This document shows, piece after piece, positions 45,992 to 54,577 of a stretch of 64,000 bases of DNA; within the stretch, counting starts at the first letter, position 1; each line of letters opens with the position of its first letter. Below the pieces are notes generated by a model, which was given only the letters and a program-made list of their open reading frames with translations, was not told where the DNA came from and did not search any database. The position numbers were made by a program, and so were the translations under genes. Source of the DNA: Roseicyclus salinarum (lineage in GTDB: Bacteria; Pseudomonadota; Alphaproteobacteria; Rhodobacterales; Rhodobacteraceae); NCBI RefSeq assembly GCF_029624655.1, contig NZ_JARRSA010000001.1:243696-307695 (forward strand), in the 5' to 3' direction.

Positions 45992-46149
45992 GGCAAGTCC
46001 TCCTTCTCGTTCTATGGCTCGCGCGGATGCGGCCTTGGGACAAGGCACATGGGCGTGAGGTCACGGCACGGTGAACGACCCGCCGCATCTGGCGCGCGGG
46101 CGCGTTACCTGCCAGACATCGCGCATCGGACGTTCGGGCGGGGGGCAAC

Positions 46150-46854
46150 ATGAAGATCGCGATGTGGTCGGGGCCTCGGAACCTCTCGACGGCGATGATG
46201 TATGCCTTCGCGGCGCGCGGCGACTGCGCGGTCTGGGACGAGCCTTTCTATGCCGCCTGGCTCACCGCGACCGGCGGCCCTCATCCGATGGCGTCCCGCA
46301 TCGTCGCCACCCATGACAGCGACCCGGCGACGGTCGCCGCGCGCTGCGATGGCCCGCCGCCCGACGGAATGGCGCATTTCTACATGAAGCACATGCCCCA
46401 CCACATGAGCGCGGATTTTCCGCTGGGGTGGGCCGGAGGCTGCGTGAACGCGCACCTCATCCGACATCCTGCGCGCGTGCTGGCAAGTTACGCCGCCAAG
46501 CGCGAGGCCGTCAGCTTCGACGATATCGGCTTTGCCGCGCAGGCCGAGTTCTTCGAGCGATTTCCCGGCCCGGTCATCGACAGCGCGGACATCCGGCGCG
46601 ATCCCCGCGACACGCTTTCTCGGTTCTGCGCCGAGATCGGCCTGCCCTTCACCGAACGGATGCTGTCGTGGCCGCCGGGGCCAAAGCCCTTCGACGGCGT
46701 CTGGGCCGCGCACTGGTACGGCGCCGTCCACCGTTCGACCGGCTTCGCGCAGGCCGAAGGGCAATTGCCGCCCGTCGCGCCCGAGCACGAGGCCATTCAC
46801 GCCCGCGCGCTTCCGATCTACGAAGCGCTGTCGCGTCACGCCATCCGGCGCTGA
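46150..46854 (+). CDS. Sulfotransferase-like family protein
   Basis: 234 residues. The N-terminal PAPS-loop-like motif MWSGPRNLSTAMMYAFAAR and the later LIRHPARVLASYAAKRE (3'-phosphate site pattern RxPxxxxxSY) match the sulfotransferase-like family often annotated in roseobacters. The rest ends FTERMLSWPPGPKPFDGVW, typical of this group. No acceptor is known. It stands alone, about 125 bp before amn. Confidence 0.85.
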   Translation: MKIAMWSGPRNLSTAMMYAFAARGDCAVWDEPFYAAWLTATGGPHPMASRIVATHDSDPATVAARCDGPPPDGMAHFYMKHMPHHMSADFPLGWAGGCVNAHLIRHPARVLASYAAKREAVSFDDIGFAAQAEFFERFPGPVIDSADIRRDPRDTLSRFCAEIGLPFTERMLSWPPGPKPFDGVWAAHWYGAVHRSTGFAQAEGQLPPVAPEHEAIHARALPIYEALSRHAIRR

Positions 46855-46980
46855 TCCGGCCTTGAAGGCGAACGGTCCTTCTGCAAGCCTGCCGCACGAT
46901 GACCGCGTCGCGTTCGGCGCGGCGACTTACGCCCCGTTTCCGAAACGAAGCGGGGGACGAGCTGTGAATTGGACCCCTCG

Positions 46981-48468
46981 ATGACCGCCCACCTGAAGCA
47001 CCTGTCCGTCGAAACCCCCGAGGCCGGAGAGACGCGGAGCTTCGCCGATGCGTCCGAGGCGGTGGCCTACCTCATCGAGCTTTACGAGGCTTCGACCCGC
47101 TTCCTGCGCGGGCGTTTCCGCGAGGTCGTGCTGGATGGCGGCCGGCCCAAGGTCCGATACCGCGCCTTCTACCCCGAGATCAGGATCACGACAACGACCT
47201 ACGGTCAGGTCGACACGCGCCTGTCCTTCGGCCACGTCTCCGAGCCGGGGACCTACATGACCACGGTCACGCGCCCCGACCTGTTCCGGCACTACCTTAC
47301 GCAACAGATCGGCCTGCTGATCCAGAACCATGGCGTTTCGGTCTATGTCGGACCCTCGATCACGCCGATCCCGGTGCACTTCGCCGTTCTGAACGACGCC
47401 GAGGTGCAGGTGCCGCAGGAGGGCGCGATGTCGTTCCCGCTGCGCGACGCCTTCGACGTGCCCGACCTGCAATCGACGCATGACGACATCGTAAACGGCT
47501 TCGGCTTCGTGCACGAGGACGGCTCGGGCGCGCTGGCGCCGTTCACGGCGCAGCGGATCGACTATTCGCTCGCGCGGCTTTCGCATTACACAGCGACACT
47601 GCCCGAGCATTTCCAGAACCACGTCCTGTTCACGAACTACCAGTTCTACATGGACGAATTCGTGGCCTTCGCCCGGCAGGCGCTGGCCGATCCCCACAGT
47701 GGCTACCGCGCGCTCGTGGGGCCGGGCAACGACATCGTCACCTCGCCCGATCAGCCCCTGAACACGCCCGCGAAACTTCCGCAGATGCCGACATATCACC
47801 TGACGCGGGACGGCGGCGGGGGGATCACGCTGGTCAACATCGGCATCGGCCCCTCGAACGCGAAGACGGCGACCGACCATATCGCCGTGCTGCGCCCGCA
47901 TGTCTGGCTCATGGTCGGGCACTGCGCCGGCCTTCGGAACACGCAGAGCCTTGGCGACTACGTCCTCGCCCACGCCTACCTGCGCGAGGATCGCGTGCTT
48001 GACGACGACCTGCCGGTCTGGGTCCCGATCCCGGCGCTTGCCGAGGTGCAGATCGCGCTCGAGGAGGCCGTGGCCGACGTCGCCGAGGTCTCGGGCTACG
48101 ACCTGAAGCGGATCATGCGTACGGGCACGGTCGCCACCGTCGACAACCGCAACTGGGAACTGCGCGACCAGGCCGGCCCGGTGCAGCGCCTCAGCCAGAG
48201 CCGGGCCATCGCCCTCGACATGGAAAGCGCCACGATCGCCGCGAACGGTTTCCGCTTCCGGGTGCCTTACGGGACGCTTCTATGCGTCTCGGACAAGCCG
48301 CTCCACGGGGAGCTGAAGCTGCCGGGCATGGCCTCGGCGTTCTATCGGACGCAGGTTTCGCGCCATCTTCTGATCGGAATCCGCACGATGGAAAAGCTTC
48401 GCGAGATGCCGCTGGAACGCCTTCACAGCCGGAAATTGCGGTCTTTCGAGGAAACGGCCTTCCTCTGA
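46981..48468 (+). CDS. amn: AMP nucleosidase
   Basis: 495 residues from the ATG at 46981; a TTG at 46969 is in frame. The N-terminal 180 residues form the Amn regulatory domain (RYRAFYPEIRITTTTYGQVDTRLSFGH), and the C-terminal part is the nucleoside phosphorylase-like fold with VNIGIGPSNAKTATDHIAVLRPHVWLMVGHCAGLR and the DMESATIAANGFRFRVPYGTLLCVSDKPLHGE site. It hydrolyses AMP to adenine and ribose 5-phosphate, controlling adenylate levels. 144 bp separate it from the HU gene. Confidence 0.96.
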   Translation: MTAHLKHLSVETPEAGETRSFADASEAVAYLIELYEASTRFLRGRFREVVLDGGRPKVRYRAFYPEIRITTTTYGQVDTRLSFGHVSEPGTYMTTVTRPDLFRHYLTQQIGLLIQNHGVSVYVGPSITPIPVHFAVLNDAEVQVPQEGAMSFPLRDAFDVPDLQSTHDDIVNGFGFVHEDGSGALAPFTAQRIDYSLARLSHYTATLPEHFQNHVLFTNYQFYMDEFVAFARQALADPHSGYRALVGPGNDIVTSPDQPLNTPAKLPQMPTYHLTRDGGGGITLVNIGIGPSNAKTATDHIAVLRPHVWLMVGHCAGLRNTQSLGDYVLAHAYLREDRVLDDDLPVWVPIPALAEVQIALEEAVADVAEVSGYDLKRIMRTGTVATVDNRNWELRDQAGPVQRLSQSRAIALDMESATIAANGFRFRVPYGTLLCVSDKPLHGELKLPGMASAFYRTQVSRHLLIGIRTMEKLREMPLERLHSRKLRSFEETAFL

Positions 48469-48533
48469 AGGGAAAAAACCGTCAGAAAAACGGCGCATAG
48501 GCTATGTTTTTGCCCCTATGACGTCCGCCAACC

Positions 48534-48551
48534 GTTGTGTGGCTCCACAAC
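48534..48551. promoter_or_regulatory. Inverted repeat upstream of the HU gene
   Basis: GTTGTG, 6 nt, CACAAC forms a perfect dyad about 60 bp before the HU start. It lacks a T-run, so it is more like an operator than a terminator. A separate small hairpin at 48496-48506 (CATAG, G, CTATG) followed by TTTTT may end the amn transcript. The regulator is unknown. Confidence 0.4.
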
Positions 48552-48612
48552 ATTCGGTTACTTTCGCGCCAACGGGCTCAACGGCTCGGGCAGTATCAGG
48601 AGAAGAACTGAC

Positions 48613-48903
48613 ATGGCACAGAAACCCATGACCAAGACGCAACTCGTCGCTGCACTCGCCGACGAGATGGACGGCGACAAGAAGACGGCATCCGCCGCAC
48701 TCGACGCGATCTCCGCAGTCGTGAGCAAGGAAGTCGGCAGCGGTGGCGCCGTCACGATCCCCGGTATCGGCAAGATCTACTGCCGCGAGCGCCCCGAGCG
48801 CATGGTGCGCAACCCCGCCACCGGCGAGCAGATCAAGAAAGAGGCCGACAAGCAGGTCAAGGTGACGATCGCCAAGGCGCTCAAGGACAGCGTGAACGGC
48901 TGA
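48613..48903 (+). CDS. HU family DNA-binding protein
   Basis: 96 residues from the ATG at 48613. The N-terminal TKTQLVAALADEMDGDKKTASAALDAISAVV dimerisation helices and the arm-like PGIGKIYCRERPERMVRNPATGEQIKKEA with the RNPATGE signature are diagnostic of HU/IHF. It probably acts as a nucleoid protein. A long leader of about 145 bp with an inverted repeat precedes it, and a strong hairpin terminator follows at once. Confidence 0.95.
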   Translation: MAQKPMTKTQLVAALADEMDGDKKTASAALDAISAVVSKEVGSGGAVTIPGIGKIYCRERPERMVRNPATGEQIKKEADKQVKVTIAKALKDSVNG

Positions 48904-48925
48904 TTGCCGCCACGTCGCATTCGTG

Positions 48926-48960
48926 AAAGGGTCGCGTCCTGACGAAGGGCGCGGCCCTTT
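48926..48960 (+). terminator. Rho-independent-type terminator after the HU gene
   Basis: An 11-bp stem, AAAGGGTCGCG pairing with CGCGGCCCTTT (one G-T pair), surrounds a 13-nt loop and is followed by CCTTTCC. It lies 22 bp after the HU stop and before the EamA gene. Confidence 0.85.
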
Positions 48961-48984
48961 CCTTTCCGGGGGCTGCGGACGACG

Positions 48985-49866
48985 ATGGACTTTCGTGCAC
49001 TGGGGCTGGGGCTCGCGTTCGCCCTGATCTGGTCTTCCGCGTTCACGTCCGCGCGCATCATCGTCGAGGCGGCGCCGCCCCTCATGGCGCTTTCGCTGCG
49101 CTTCTTCCTTTCGGGGCTCATCGGGATCGGCGTCGCCGCGGCGCTGGGACAGACCCTCAGGCTCAGCCGTGCGCAATGGCGGGCGGTCCTGATCTTCGGC
49201 ATCTGCCAGAACGCGCTGTATCTCGGGCTCAACTTCGTGGCGATGCAGACGGTCGAGGCTTCGCTCGCCGCGATCATCGCCTCGGCGATGCCGCTACTGG
49301 TCGCCGCGGCGAACTGGGGCCTTTTTCAGGAGCGCCTGCCGCCGCTCGGGATCGCGGGTCTGACGGCGGGCTTCGTCGGCGTCGCGATCATCATGGCCGA
49401 CCGCTTCGGCGGCGGCGCGGACATGGTCGGGGTCGTGATGTGCTTCGTGGGCGTCGTGGCGCTGACGGCCGCGACCCTCACGGTCAAGAGCGCCGCGTCG
49501 GACGGCGGGAACCTCCTGATGGTGGTGGGCCTTCAGCTGATGGTGGGCGCCATCGCGCTGCTGCCGCCGGCGCTTCTGCTCGAGACGGTCGCGGTCGACT
49601 GGTCATGGCAGCTCGTTGCGGCCTTCGGCTACACGACGCTGATGCCGGGGCTGGCCGCGACCTTCATATGGTTCAAGCTTGTCGGGCGGATCGGCGCGAC
49701 GCGGGCCGCGACGTTCCATTTCCTCAACCCGTTCTTCGGCGTGGCCATTGCCGCCGCGCTTCTGGGCGAGCGTCTTACGGGCGCCGACGTCCTCGGCGTG
49801 GTGATCATCGCCGCCGGCATCCTCGCGGTGCAGCTTGCGCGGGTGCGGCCCGTCCGCGAGGCCTGA
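48985..49866 (+). CDS. EamA/DMT family exporter
   Basis: 293 residues, ten hydrophobic segments in two EamA halves. ALIWSSAFTSARIIVEAAPPLMALSLRFFL opens the first half and AATFIWFKLVGRIGATRAATFHFLNPFFGVAIAA lies in the second, the usual signature positions. DMT proteins export amino acids or other metabolites from the cell; the substrate is unknown. It starts 25 bp after the HU terminator and is followed by its own hairpin terminator. Confidence 0.93.
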   Translation: MDFRALGLGLAFALIWSSAFTSARIIVEAAPPLMALSLRFFLSGLIGIGVAAALGQTLRLSRAQWRAVLIFGICQNALYLGLNFVAMQTVEASLAAIIASAMPLLVAAANWGLFQERLPPLGIAGLTAGFVGVAIIMADRFGGGADMVGVVMCFVGVVALTAATLTVKSAASDGGNLLMVVGLQLMVGAIALLPPALLLETVAVDWSWQLVAAFGYTTLMPGLAATFIWFKLVGRIGATRAATFHFLNPFFGVAIAAALLGERLTGADVLGVVIIAAGILAVQLARVRPVREA

Positions 49867-49887
49867 GCGCGGGCTCTTGATGACGGG

Positions 49888-49914
49888 ACGCCCCCGTTTG
49901 CCATCCGGGGGCGT
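49888..49914. terminator. Hairpin terminator between two convergent genes
   Basis: A perfect 9-bp stem (ACGCCCCCG, 9-nt loop, CGGGGGCGT) lies in the 60-bp gap between the EamA gene and the leftward gene at 49930. It can serve both directions. There is no long T-run. Confidence 0.7.
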
Positions 49915-49929
49915 GAAGCATCCTGTGGC

Positions 49930-50535
49930 TCACGACGCGGCAGTCGAGACCACGACCGAGACGTTGTCCACGGCCCAGGCAGCGCCGCCTTGCGTGGCCT
50001 CGAGGCGAAGCGACAGCGCCTCGCCCGGATTTTCCACCGCGATCCAGACGGCGTAGTCACCATCGGCCTGGCGGCGGACCACGACGTCCGGTGCGTCGCT
50101 GCGCCCGGCCAGATCCTCGATCACCGTGTCGCCGTTGACCATGACGGTCAGTCCCTCTCCGGACCAACCGTCGAGCACGCGGAGGTCGAAGGCGACCTCG
50201 ACGCGGGAGGCTTCGGACGGCAGGCCGTAGTTCCTCTCGATCGCCCCGGTGTCGAGAGGGCCCAGCATGTTGCGCAGTTCGCCCTGCCGGGACGGCGGCA
50301 GGACCGCGTCCCACCCCGGCGCGCCGAAGCTGAAATCCTCGAACGAGACGAGCCTTTCGTCCTCGGTCAGCACCTGCAAGCCGCCCGCGATCGCCGAACG
50401 TCCCGGCGTGTCATCGGGTGCCGTGCGGATCATCGTGGCCAGAAGAAGCGCCGCGGCGAACGTCGAGGTCGCGACCAGCGCCCAGTCGATCGAAACGCGA
50501 TTACGGAACGCGCGTGAGCTGAAATCGAGCTCCAT
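49930..50535 (-). CDS. Membrane-anchored protein of unknown function
   Basis: 201 residues. A single N-terminal anchor (about residues 19-38, ALVATSTFAAALLLATMI) follows a short cytoplasmic stretch. The remaining periplasmic part is beta-rich and resembles carbohydrate-binding-like folds (VEVAFDLRVLDGWSGEGLTVMVNGD, ending WAVDNVSVVVS). I do not recognise the family by name. A strong nested palindrome lies about 25 bp upstream of its start. Confidence 0.75.
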   Translation of the reverse strand: MELDFSSRAFRNRVSIDWALVATSTFAAALLLATMIRTAPDDTPGRSAIAGGLQVLTEDERLVSFEDFSFGAPGWDAVLPPSRQGELRNMLGPLDTGAIERNYGLPSEASRVEVAFDLRVLDGWSGEGLTVMVNGDTVIEDLAGRSDAPDVVVRRQADGDYAVWIAVENPGEALSLRLEATQGGAAWAVDNVSVVVSTAAS

Positions 50536-50559
50536 CAGACATCCTTAATTTTTCCCCAG

Positions 50560-50591
50560 TTCCGCCATAATTGGCGTCAAAGATGGCGGAA
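50560..50591. promoter_or_regulatory. Nested palindrome upstream of the membrane-anchored gene
   Basis: A 9-bp perfect stem (TTCCGCCAT pairing with ATGGCGGAA) encloses a second dyad (GCCA, TAAT, TGGC). Runs of A and T lie on both sides. It is about 25 bp before the start of the leftward gene at 50535. Without a T-run directly after the stem on either strand, an operator is more likely than a terminator. Confidence 0.5.
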
Positions 50592-50697
50592 AAAAGGCAA
50601 ACAGACGGAAGAAAAGTGCCAGTGTTTCGCATCCCGGGGTTGTCCGGCCAGGCGTCCGCCGTTGAGGCGGGATGGTCAACAATGGACGCCCGGGGTG

Positions 50698-51798
50698 CTA
50701 GCCGATGCGGCCGCGGTTCGCGCCGACCTGCCCCCGGTGCAGAAGCATGTGATCGAGAAGGACACAGGCCATCATCGCCTCGCCCACCGGGACGGCGCGG
50801 ATCCCAACGCAGGGATCGTGGCGGCCCTTCGTGACGATGTCGGTCGCCTCGCCCGATTTCGTGATCGTCTTGCGTGGGGTCAGGATCGACGAGGTCGGCT
50901 TGACCGCGAAACGGACGATGACGTCCTGACCGGTCGAGATGCCGCCAAGGATGCCGCCGGCGTGGTTCGAGGAATAGACGGGCCCGTCCTCGCCCATCGC
51001 GATCTCGTCCGCGTTCTGGCTGCCGGTCAGAGCGGCCGAGGCCATGCCGTCGCCGATCTCGACGCCCTTGACGGCGTTGATCGACATGCAGGCGGCTGCA
51101 AGATCGGTGTCGAGCTTTCCGTAGATCGGCGCGCCCAGGCCCGCCGGAACGCCGCGCGCCGCAAGCTCGATCACCGCGCCGACGCTGTCCCCGGATTTCC
51201 GCAGCGCGTCGAGGTAGTCGGCCCAGTCGGCGGCGGCCTGCGGATCGGGCGTCCAGAAGGGATTGCGCTCGATTTCGTCCCAGTCGAAGCGGGAGCGGTC
51301 GATGCCGTGCGGCCCCATCTGCACCATATAGCCCGTGACCCTGAGGCCCGGCGCCAGTTCGGCCAGCGCCGCGCGCGCCACGCCGCCCGCCGCCACCCGC
51401 GCCGCGGTCTCGCGCGCCGAGGACCGGCCGCCGCCCCTGTAGTCGCGGATCCCGTATTTCTGCCAGTAGGTGATGTCGGCATGCCCGGGCCGGAACTTCT
51501 CGGCGATGTCGCCGTAGTCCTTCGACCGCTGGTCGGTGTTGCGGATCATCAGCTGGATGGGGTGGCCCGTGGAGACGCCTTCGAACACGCCCGAAAGGAT
51601 CTCGACCTCGTCGGCCTCGCGGCGCTGCGTGGTGTACCTGTTCTGGCCCGGCTTGCGCCGGTCGAGCCAGGTCTGGATCGCCTCGGGCGTCACCGGCACG
51701 CCCGGCGGGCAGCCATCGACCGTCGCGCCAAGGGCGGGACCGTGGCTTTCGCCCCAGGTCGTGACCCGGAAAAGATGGCCGAACGTGTTGAAGGACAT
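50698..51798 (-). CDS. aroC: Chorismate synthase
   Basis: 366 residues from the ATG at 51798. [23 protein letters not shown] is chorismate synthase signature 1; signature 2 is in [18 protein letters not shown]; signature 3 is in [10 protein letters not shown] near the C-terminus. It needs reduced FMN and makes chorismate, the precursor of aromatic compounds. It is divergent from the thiamine importer, about 250 bp between starts. Confidence 0.97.
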   Translation of the reverse strand: MSFNTFGHLFRVTTWGESHGPALGATVDGCPPGVPVTPEAIQTWLDRRKPGQNRYTTQRREADEVEILSGVFEGVSTGHPIQLMIRNTDQRSKDYGDIAEKFRPGHADITYWQKYGIRDYRGGGRSSARETAARVAAGGVARAALAELAPGLRVTGYMVQMGPHGIDRSRFDWDEIERNPFWTPDPQAAADWADYLDALRKSGDSVGAVIELAARGVPAGLGAPIYGKLDTDLAAACMSINAVKGVEIGDGMASAALTGSQNADEIAMGEDGPVYSSNHAGGILGGISTGQDVIVRFAVKPTSSILTPRKTITKSGEATDIVTKGRHDPCVGIRAVPVGEAMMACVLLDHMLLHRGQVGANRGRIG

Positions 51799-51870
51799 GG
51801 CGACCGTGCTCCCTTTGCTCGCGAGCGAGTTAGCGGTCCGGCGCAGGATTGCCAACCCATCTCGCCCCTT

Positions 51871-51890
51871 GCCAGCCCCGGGGGGCTGGC
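51871..51890. repeat. GC-rich hairpin between aroC and the TPP riboswitch
   Basis: GCCAGCCCC, GG, GGGGCTGGC is a perfect 9-bp inverted repeat. It lies between the divergent aroC and thi promoters, 14 bp before the riboswitch. It may separate the two units or be part of the riboswitch leader; function unknown. Confidence 0.5.
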
Positions 51891-51903
51891 ATAGGTCTTC
51901 GGA

Positions 51904-51995
51904 TACCTCGGGGTGGTCCAAAGGGACCTGAGATGCGCTGGAGAATGCGCGAACCCGTTGAACCTGAACCGGTTAGGACCGGCGGAGGGAAGGTT
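51904..51995 (+). promoter_or_regulatory. TPP riboswitch (THI element)
   Basis: The conserved core is present in order: CGGGGTG, CTGAGA, the P3 hairpin around TGCGC/GCGC, ACCCGTTGAACCTGA, the small CCGG-TTAGGA-CCGG hairpin, and GCGGAGGGAAGG closing with the 5' TACC side. Known TPP riboswitches turn off thiamine genes when thiamine pyrophosphate is bound. Its position before thiBPQ fits that role. Confidence 0.94.
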
Positions 51996-52019
51996 TCGGG
52001 ATGCTCATCGGGTCTCGGC

Positions 52020-52049
52020 TTCACTTCGCCCGTCGCATGGAGGAGTGAA
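52020..52049 (+). promoter_or_regulatory. Hairpin sequestering the thiB ribosome site
   Basis: TTCACTTC at 52020-52027 can pair with GGAGTGAA at 52042-52049 (one G-T pair), which covers part of the GGAGGAG ribosome site in front of the thiB ATG. This is a plausible output stage for the TPP riboswitch by translation control; it is inferred from base pairing only. Confidence 0.55.
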
Positions 52050-53036
52050 ATGAGACACGCCATACTTGCAGCGGGATTGACCATCGTCGCGGGAATGGGC
52101 CAGGCCCAGACGCCCGTGCTGACGGTCTATACCTATGACAGCTTCATCCCCGAATGGGGCCCCGGCCCGGCCATCGAGCAGGCGTTCGAGGCGCAATGCG
52201 GCTGCGACCTGCAGTTCGTCGGCGCGGGCGACGGCGCGGCGCTTCTGGCGCGCATCAGGCTGGAGGGCGCGCGCTCTGAGGCCGATGTCGTGCTTGGCCT
52301 CGACACAAACCTGACGGCGGCGGCGGCCGGGACCGGCCTTTTCGCGCCGCATGGCGTCGATGCGTCCGGCCTGACGCTTCCGGTGGCCTGGGACGATCCG
52401 CTGTTCCTGCCCTTCGACTGGGGCTATTTCGCGTTCGTTCACGACACCTCGCTGGAAGATGTGCCTGGCAACTTCGAGGAGCTTGCGGCCTCGGACATCT
52501 CCATCGTGATCCAGGATCCCAGGTCCTCGACGCCGGGTCTCGGTCTTTTGATGTGGGTCCAGGCGGCCTACGGAGAGCGCTCGGGCGAGATCTGGGAAGG
52601 CCTGTCGGACAACATCGTCACGGTGACGCCGGGCTGGTCGGAATCCTACGGCCTGTTTCTGGAGGGCGAGGCCGACATGGCGCTGTCCTACACGACGTCG
52701 CCCGCGTATCACCTGATCGCCGAGGACGACCCCACGAAGGCCGCAGCGCCCTTCGACGAGGGTCATTACATGCAGATCGAGGTCGCGGGCGTGCTGGAAG
52801 GCAGCGATCAGCCCGAACTTGCGCGAGACTTCCTGCGCTTCATGCTGACCGATGGCTTCCAGACCATCATCCCCACGACGAACTGGATGTATCCCGCCGC
52901 GCTTCCGGCCGAGGAACTGCCGGCGGGCTTCGAAACGCTCGTCGCCCCCGAGCGCGCGCTGATCTTCAGCCCCGACGAGGCGGCGGCCGTCCGCGACATG
53001 GCGATAGAGACGTGGCAAGGCGCGCTCAGCCGCTGA
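52050..53036 (+). CDS. thiB: Thiamine ABC transporter, substrate-binding protein
   Basis: 328 residues with a signal peptide (about 1-20, ending AQA). PVLTVYTYDSFIPEWGPGPAIEQAFEA opens the mature protein, and DVVLGLDTNL, PFDWGYFAFVHD and SSTPGLGLLMWVQAAYGE are typical ThiB segments. It binds thiamine and its phosphates in the periplasm for the ThiPQ transporter. It is preceded by a TPP riboswitch, and its 3' end overlaps thiP by 25 nt. Confidence 0.96.
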   Translation: MRHAILAAGLTIVAGMGQAQTPVLTVYTYDSFIPEWGPGPAIEQAFEAQCGCDLQFVGAGDGAALLARIRLEGARSEADVVLGLDTNLTAAAAGTGLFAPHGVDASGLTLPVAWDDPLFLPFDWGYFAFVHDTSLEDVPGNFEELAASDISIVIQDPRSSTPGLGLLMWVQAAYGERSGEIWEGLSDNIVTVTPGWSESYGLFLEGEADMALSYTTSPAYHLIAEDDPTKAAAPFDEGHYMQIEVAGVLEGSDQPELARDFLRFMLTDGFQTIIPTTNWMYPAALPAEELPAGFETLVAPERALIFSPDEAAAVRDMAIETWQGALSR

Positions 53037-54577
53037 GCGGGCCTGCACGGGCGGGCGCGGCGCTGTCCGCGCTCGTCGCGCTTGCGGTGCTCGGGCCGCT
53101 TCTGGCCGTCGCGCTGTCGGCGGAGGGGCCCGGCCGCCTCGGGCCGGGCGACGTGGCGGCGATCCGGTTCACGCTGGTGCAGGCGGTCCTCTCGGCGTTC
53201 CTGAGCGTCGCCGCCGCGATCCCGGTCGCGCGCGCGCTGGCGCGCAGGCGCTTCGCGGGGCGGCGTCTGCTCGTCGCGCTGATGGGTGCGCCGTTCATCC
53301 TTCCGGTGATCGTCGCGGTGCTGGGCCTTCTGGCCATCTTCGGCCGCGCCGGCTGGCTGAACGCGGCGCTCGAGGCAATGGGGGCCGGCGCGGTCTCGAT
53401 CTACGGGCTGTCGGGCATCGTCCTTGCGCATGTGTTCCTGAACCTGCCGCTGGCCGTCCGGCTGCTGCTGCAGGCGTGGCTTGCGGTCCCGTCCGAGAGG
53501 ATGCGCCTTGCCTCCTCGCTCGGCTTTTCGGGCCGCGACATGCGCCGCCACTTCGAGCGGCCGATCCTCAAGGCGGTGTTGCCCGGGGCCTTCGCGATCA
53601 TCTTCCTGATCTGCGCGTCAAGCTTCGCCGTCGCGCTGATCCTCGGCGGCGGCCCGCGCGCGACCACTGTCGAGCTTGCGATCTACCAGGCCTTCCGCTT
53701 CGATTTCGACCTCGGGCGTGCGGCGCTTCTGGGTGTCGTGCAGGTGCTTATCTGCCTTGCCGCGGGGCTGCTTGCGCTGGGCCTCGCGCGCGGGCGGGAC
53801 CTTGGCGAGGGGCTTGACCGTCCGGCCCTGCCGTGGCCCGGAGACCGCGCCACCGCGCGGGCCGGGGACGCGCTGACGATCACCGCGGCTGCGCTGTTCC
53901 TCCTGCTGCCGCTTCTGGCCGTGGTCATCGAGGGCGTCGGCGCCGTCGCCGGGCTTCCGCCGGTGGTCTGGGCCGCCGCCCTCCGCTCGGTCCTTGTGGC
54001 GCTGGGATCGACGGCGGCGACGGTGGTTCTGGCCGTGCCCATCGCCATCTTCGCGGCGAGCCGTCGCGGTTCGGGCGGGGTCGAGGCGGTGACGGCGCTA
54101 TCGATCGCCGTCTCCCCACTCGTGGTCGGCACGGGCCTGTTCCTCATCCTTTTCCCGATCGCGGACCCTGTCGCGCTCGCGCTTCCGGTCACGGGCTTCG
54201 TCAACGCGCTCGTCGCGCTTCCGTTCGTCCTGCGCGCCCTGATCCCCGCCGTGCGGCAGGCCGAGGCGGGGCAGGGGCGGCTTGCCGATGCGCTGGGGCT
54301 GACCGGCTGGCCGCGGCTGAGGCTGGCCATTCTGCCGAGGCTTCGCCGGCCGCTGGGCTTCGGCGCGGGCCTTGCCGCAGCCTTTTCCATGGGCGATCTG
54401 GGGGTGATCGCGCTTTTCTCCTCGCCGGGGGAGGCGACGCTGCCGATGGAGATGTATCGCCTGATGGGATCCTACAGGACCGACGACGCGCAGGGCGCGG
54501 CGGTGCTTCTGCTGCTCCTCGCGCTTGGCCTGTTCTGGCTGTTCGACCGTGGGGGGCGCGTCGATGCTGCGGCTTGA
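53012..54577 (+). CDS. thiP: Thiamine ABC transporter, permease
   Basis: 521 residues from a GTG at 53012, 25 nt inside thiB; no later start keeps the first membrane segment whole. It contains two fused BPD_transp_1 permease units, about 12 hydrophobic segments in total. The EAA loops are visible as SLGFSGRDMRRHFERPILKAVLPG in the first half and ALGLTGWPRLRLAILPRLRRPLG in the second. It forms the inner-membrane channel with ThiQ. The thiQ start lies 14 nt before its end. Confidence 0.95.
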   Translation: MARRAQPLSGPARAGAALSALVALAVLGPLLAVALSAEGPGRLGPGDVAAIRFTLVQAVLSAFLSVAAAIPVARALARRRFAGRRLLVALMGAPFILPVIVAVLGLLAIFGRAGWLNAALEAMGAGAVSIYGLSGIVLAHVFLNLPLAVRLLLQAWLAVPSERMRLASSLGFSGRDMRRHFERPILKAVLPGAFAIIFLICASSFAVALILGGGPRATTVELAIYQAFRFDFDLGRAALLGVVQVLICLAAGLLALGLARGRDLGEGLDRPALPWPGDRATARAGDALTITAAALFLLLPLLAVVIEGVGAVAGLPPVVWAAALRSVLVALGSTAATVVLAVPIAIFAASRRGSGGVEAVTALSIAVSPLVVGTGLFLILFPIADPVALALPVTGFVNALVALPFVLRALIPAVRQAEAGQGRLADALGLTGWPRLRLAILPRLRRPLGFGAGLAAAFSMGDLGVIALFSSPGEATLPMEMYRLMGSYRTDDAQGAAVLLLLLALGLFWLFDRGGRVDAAA

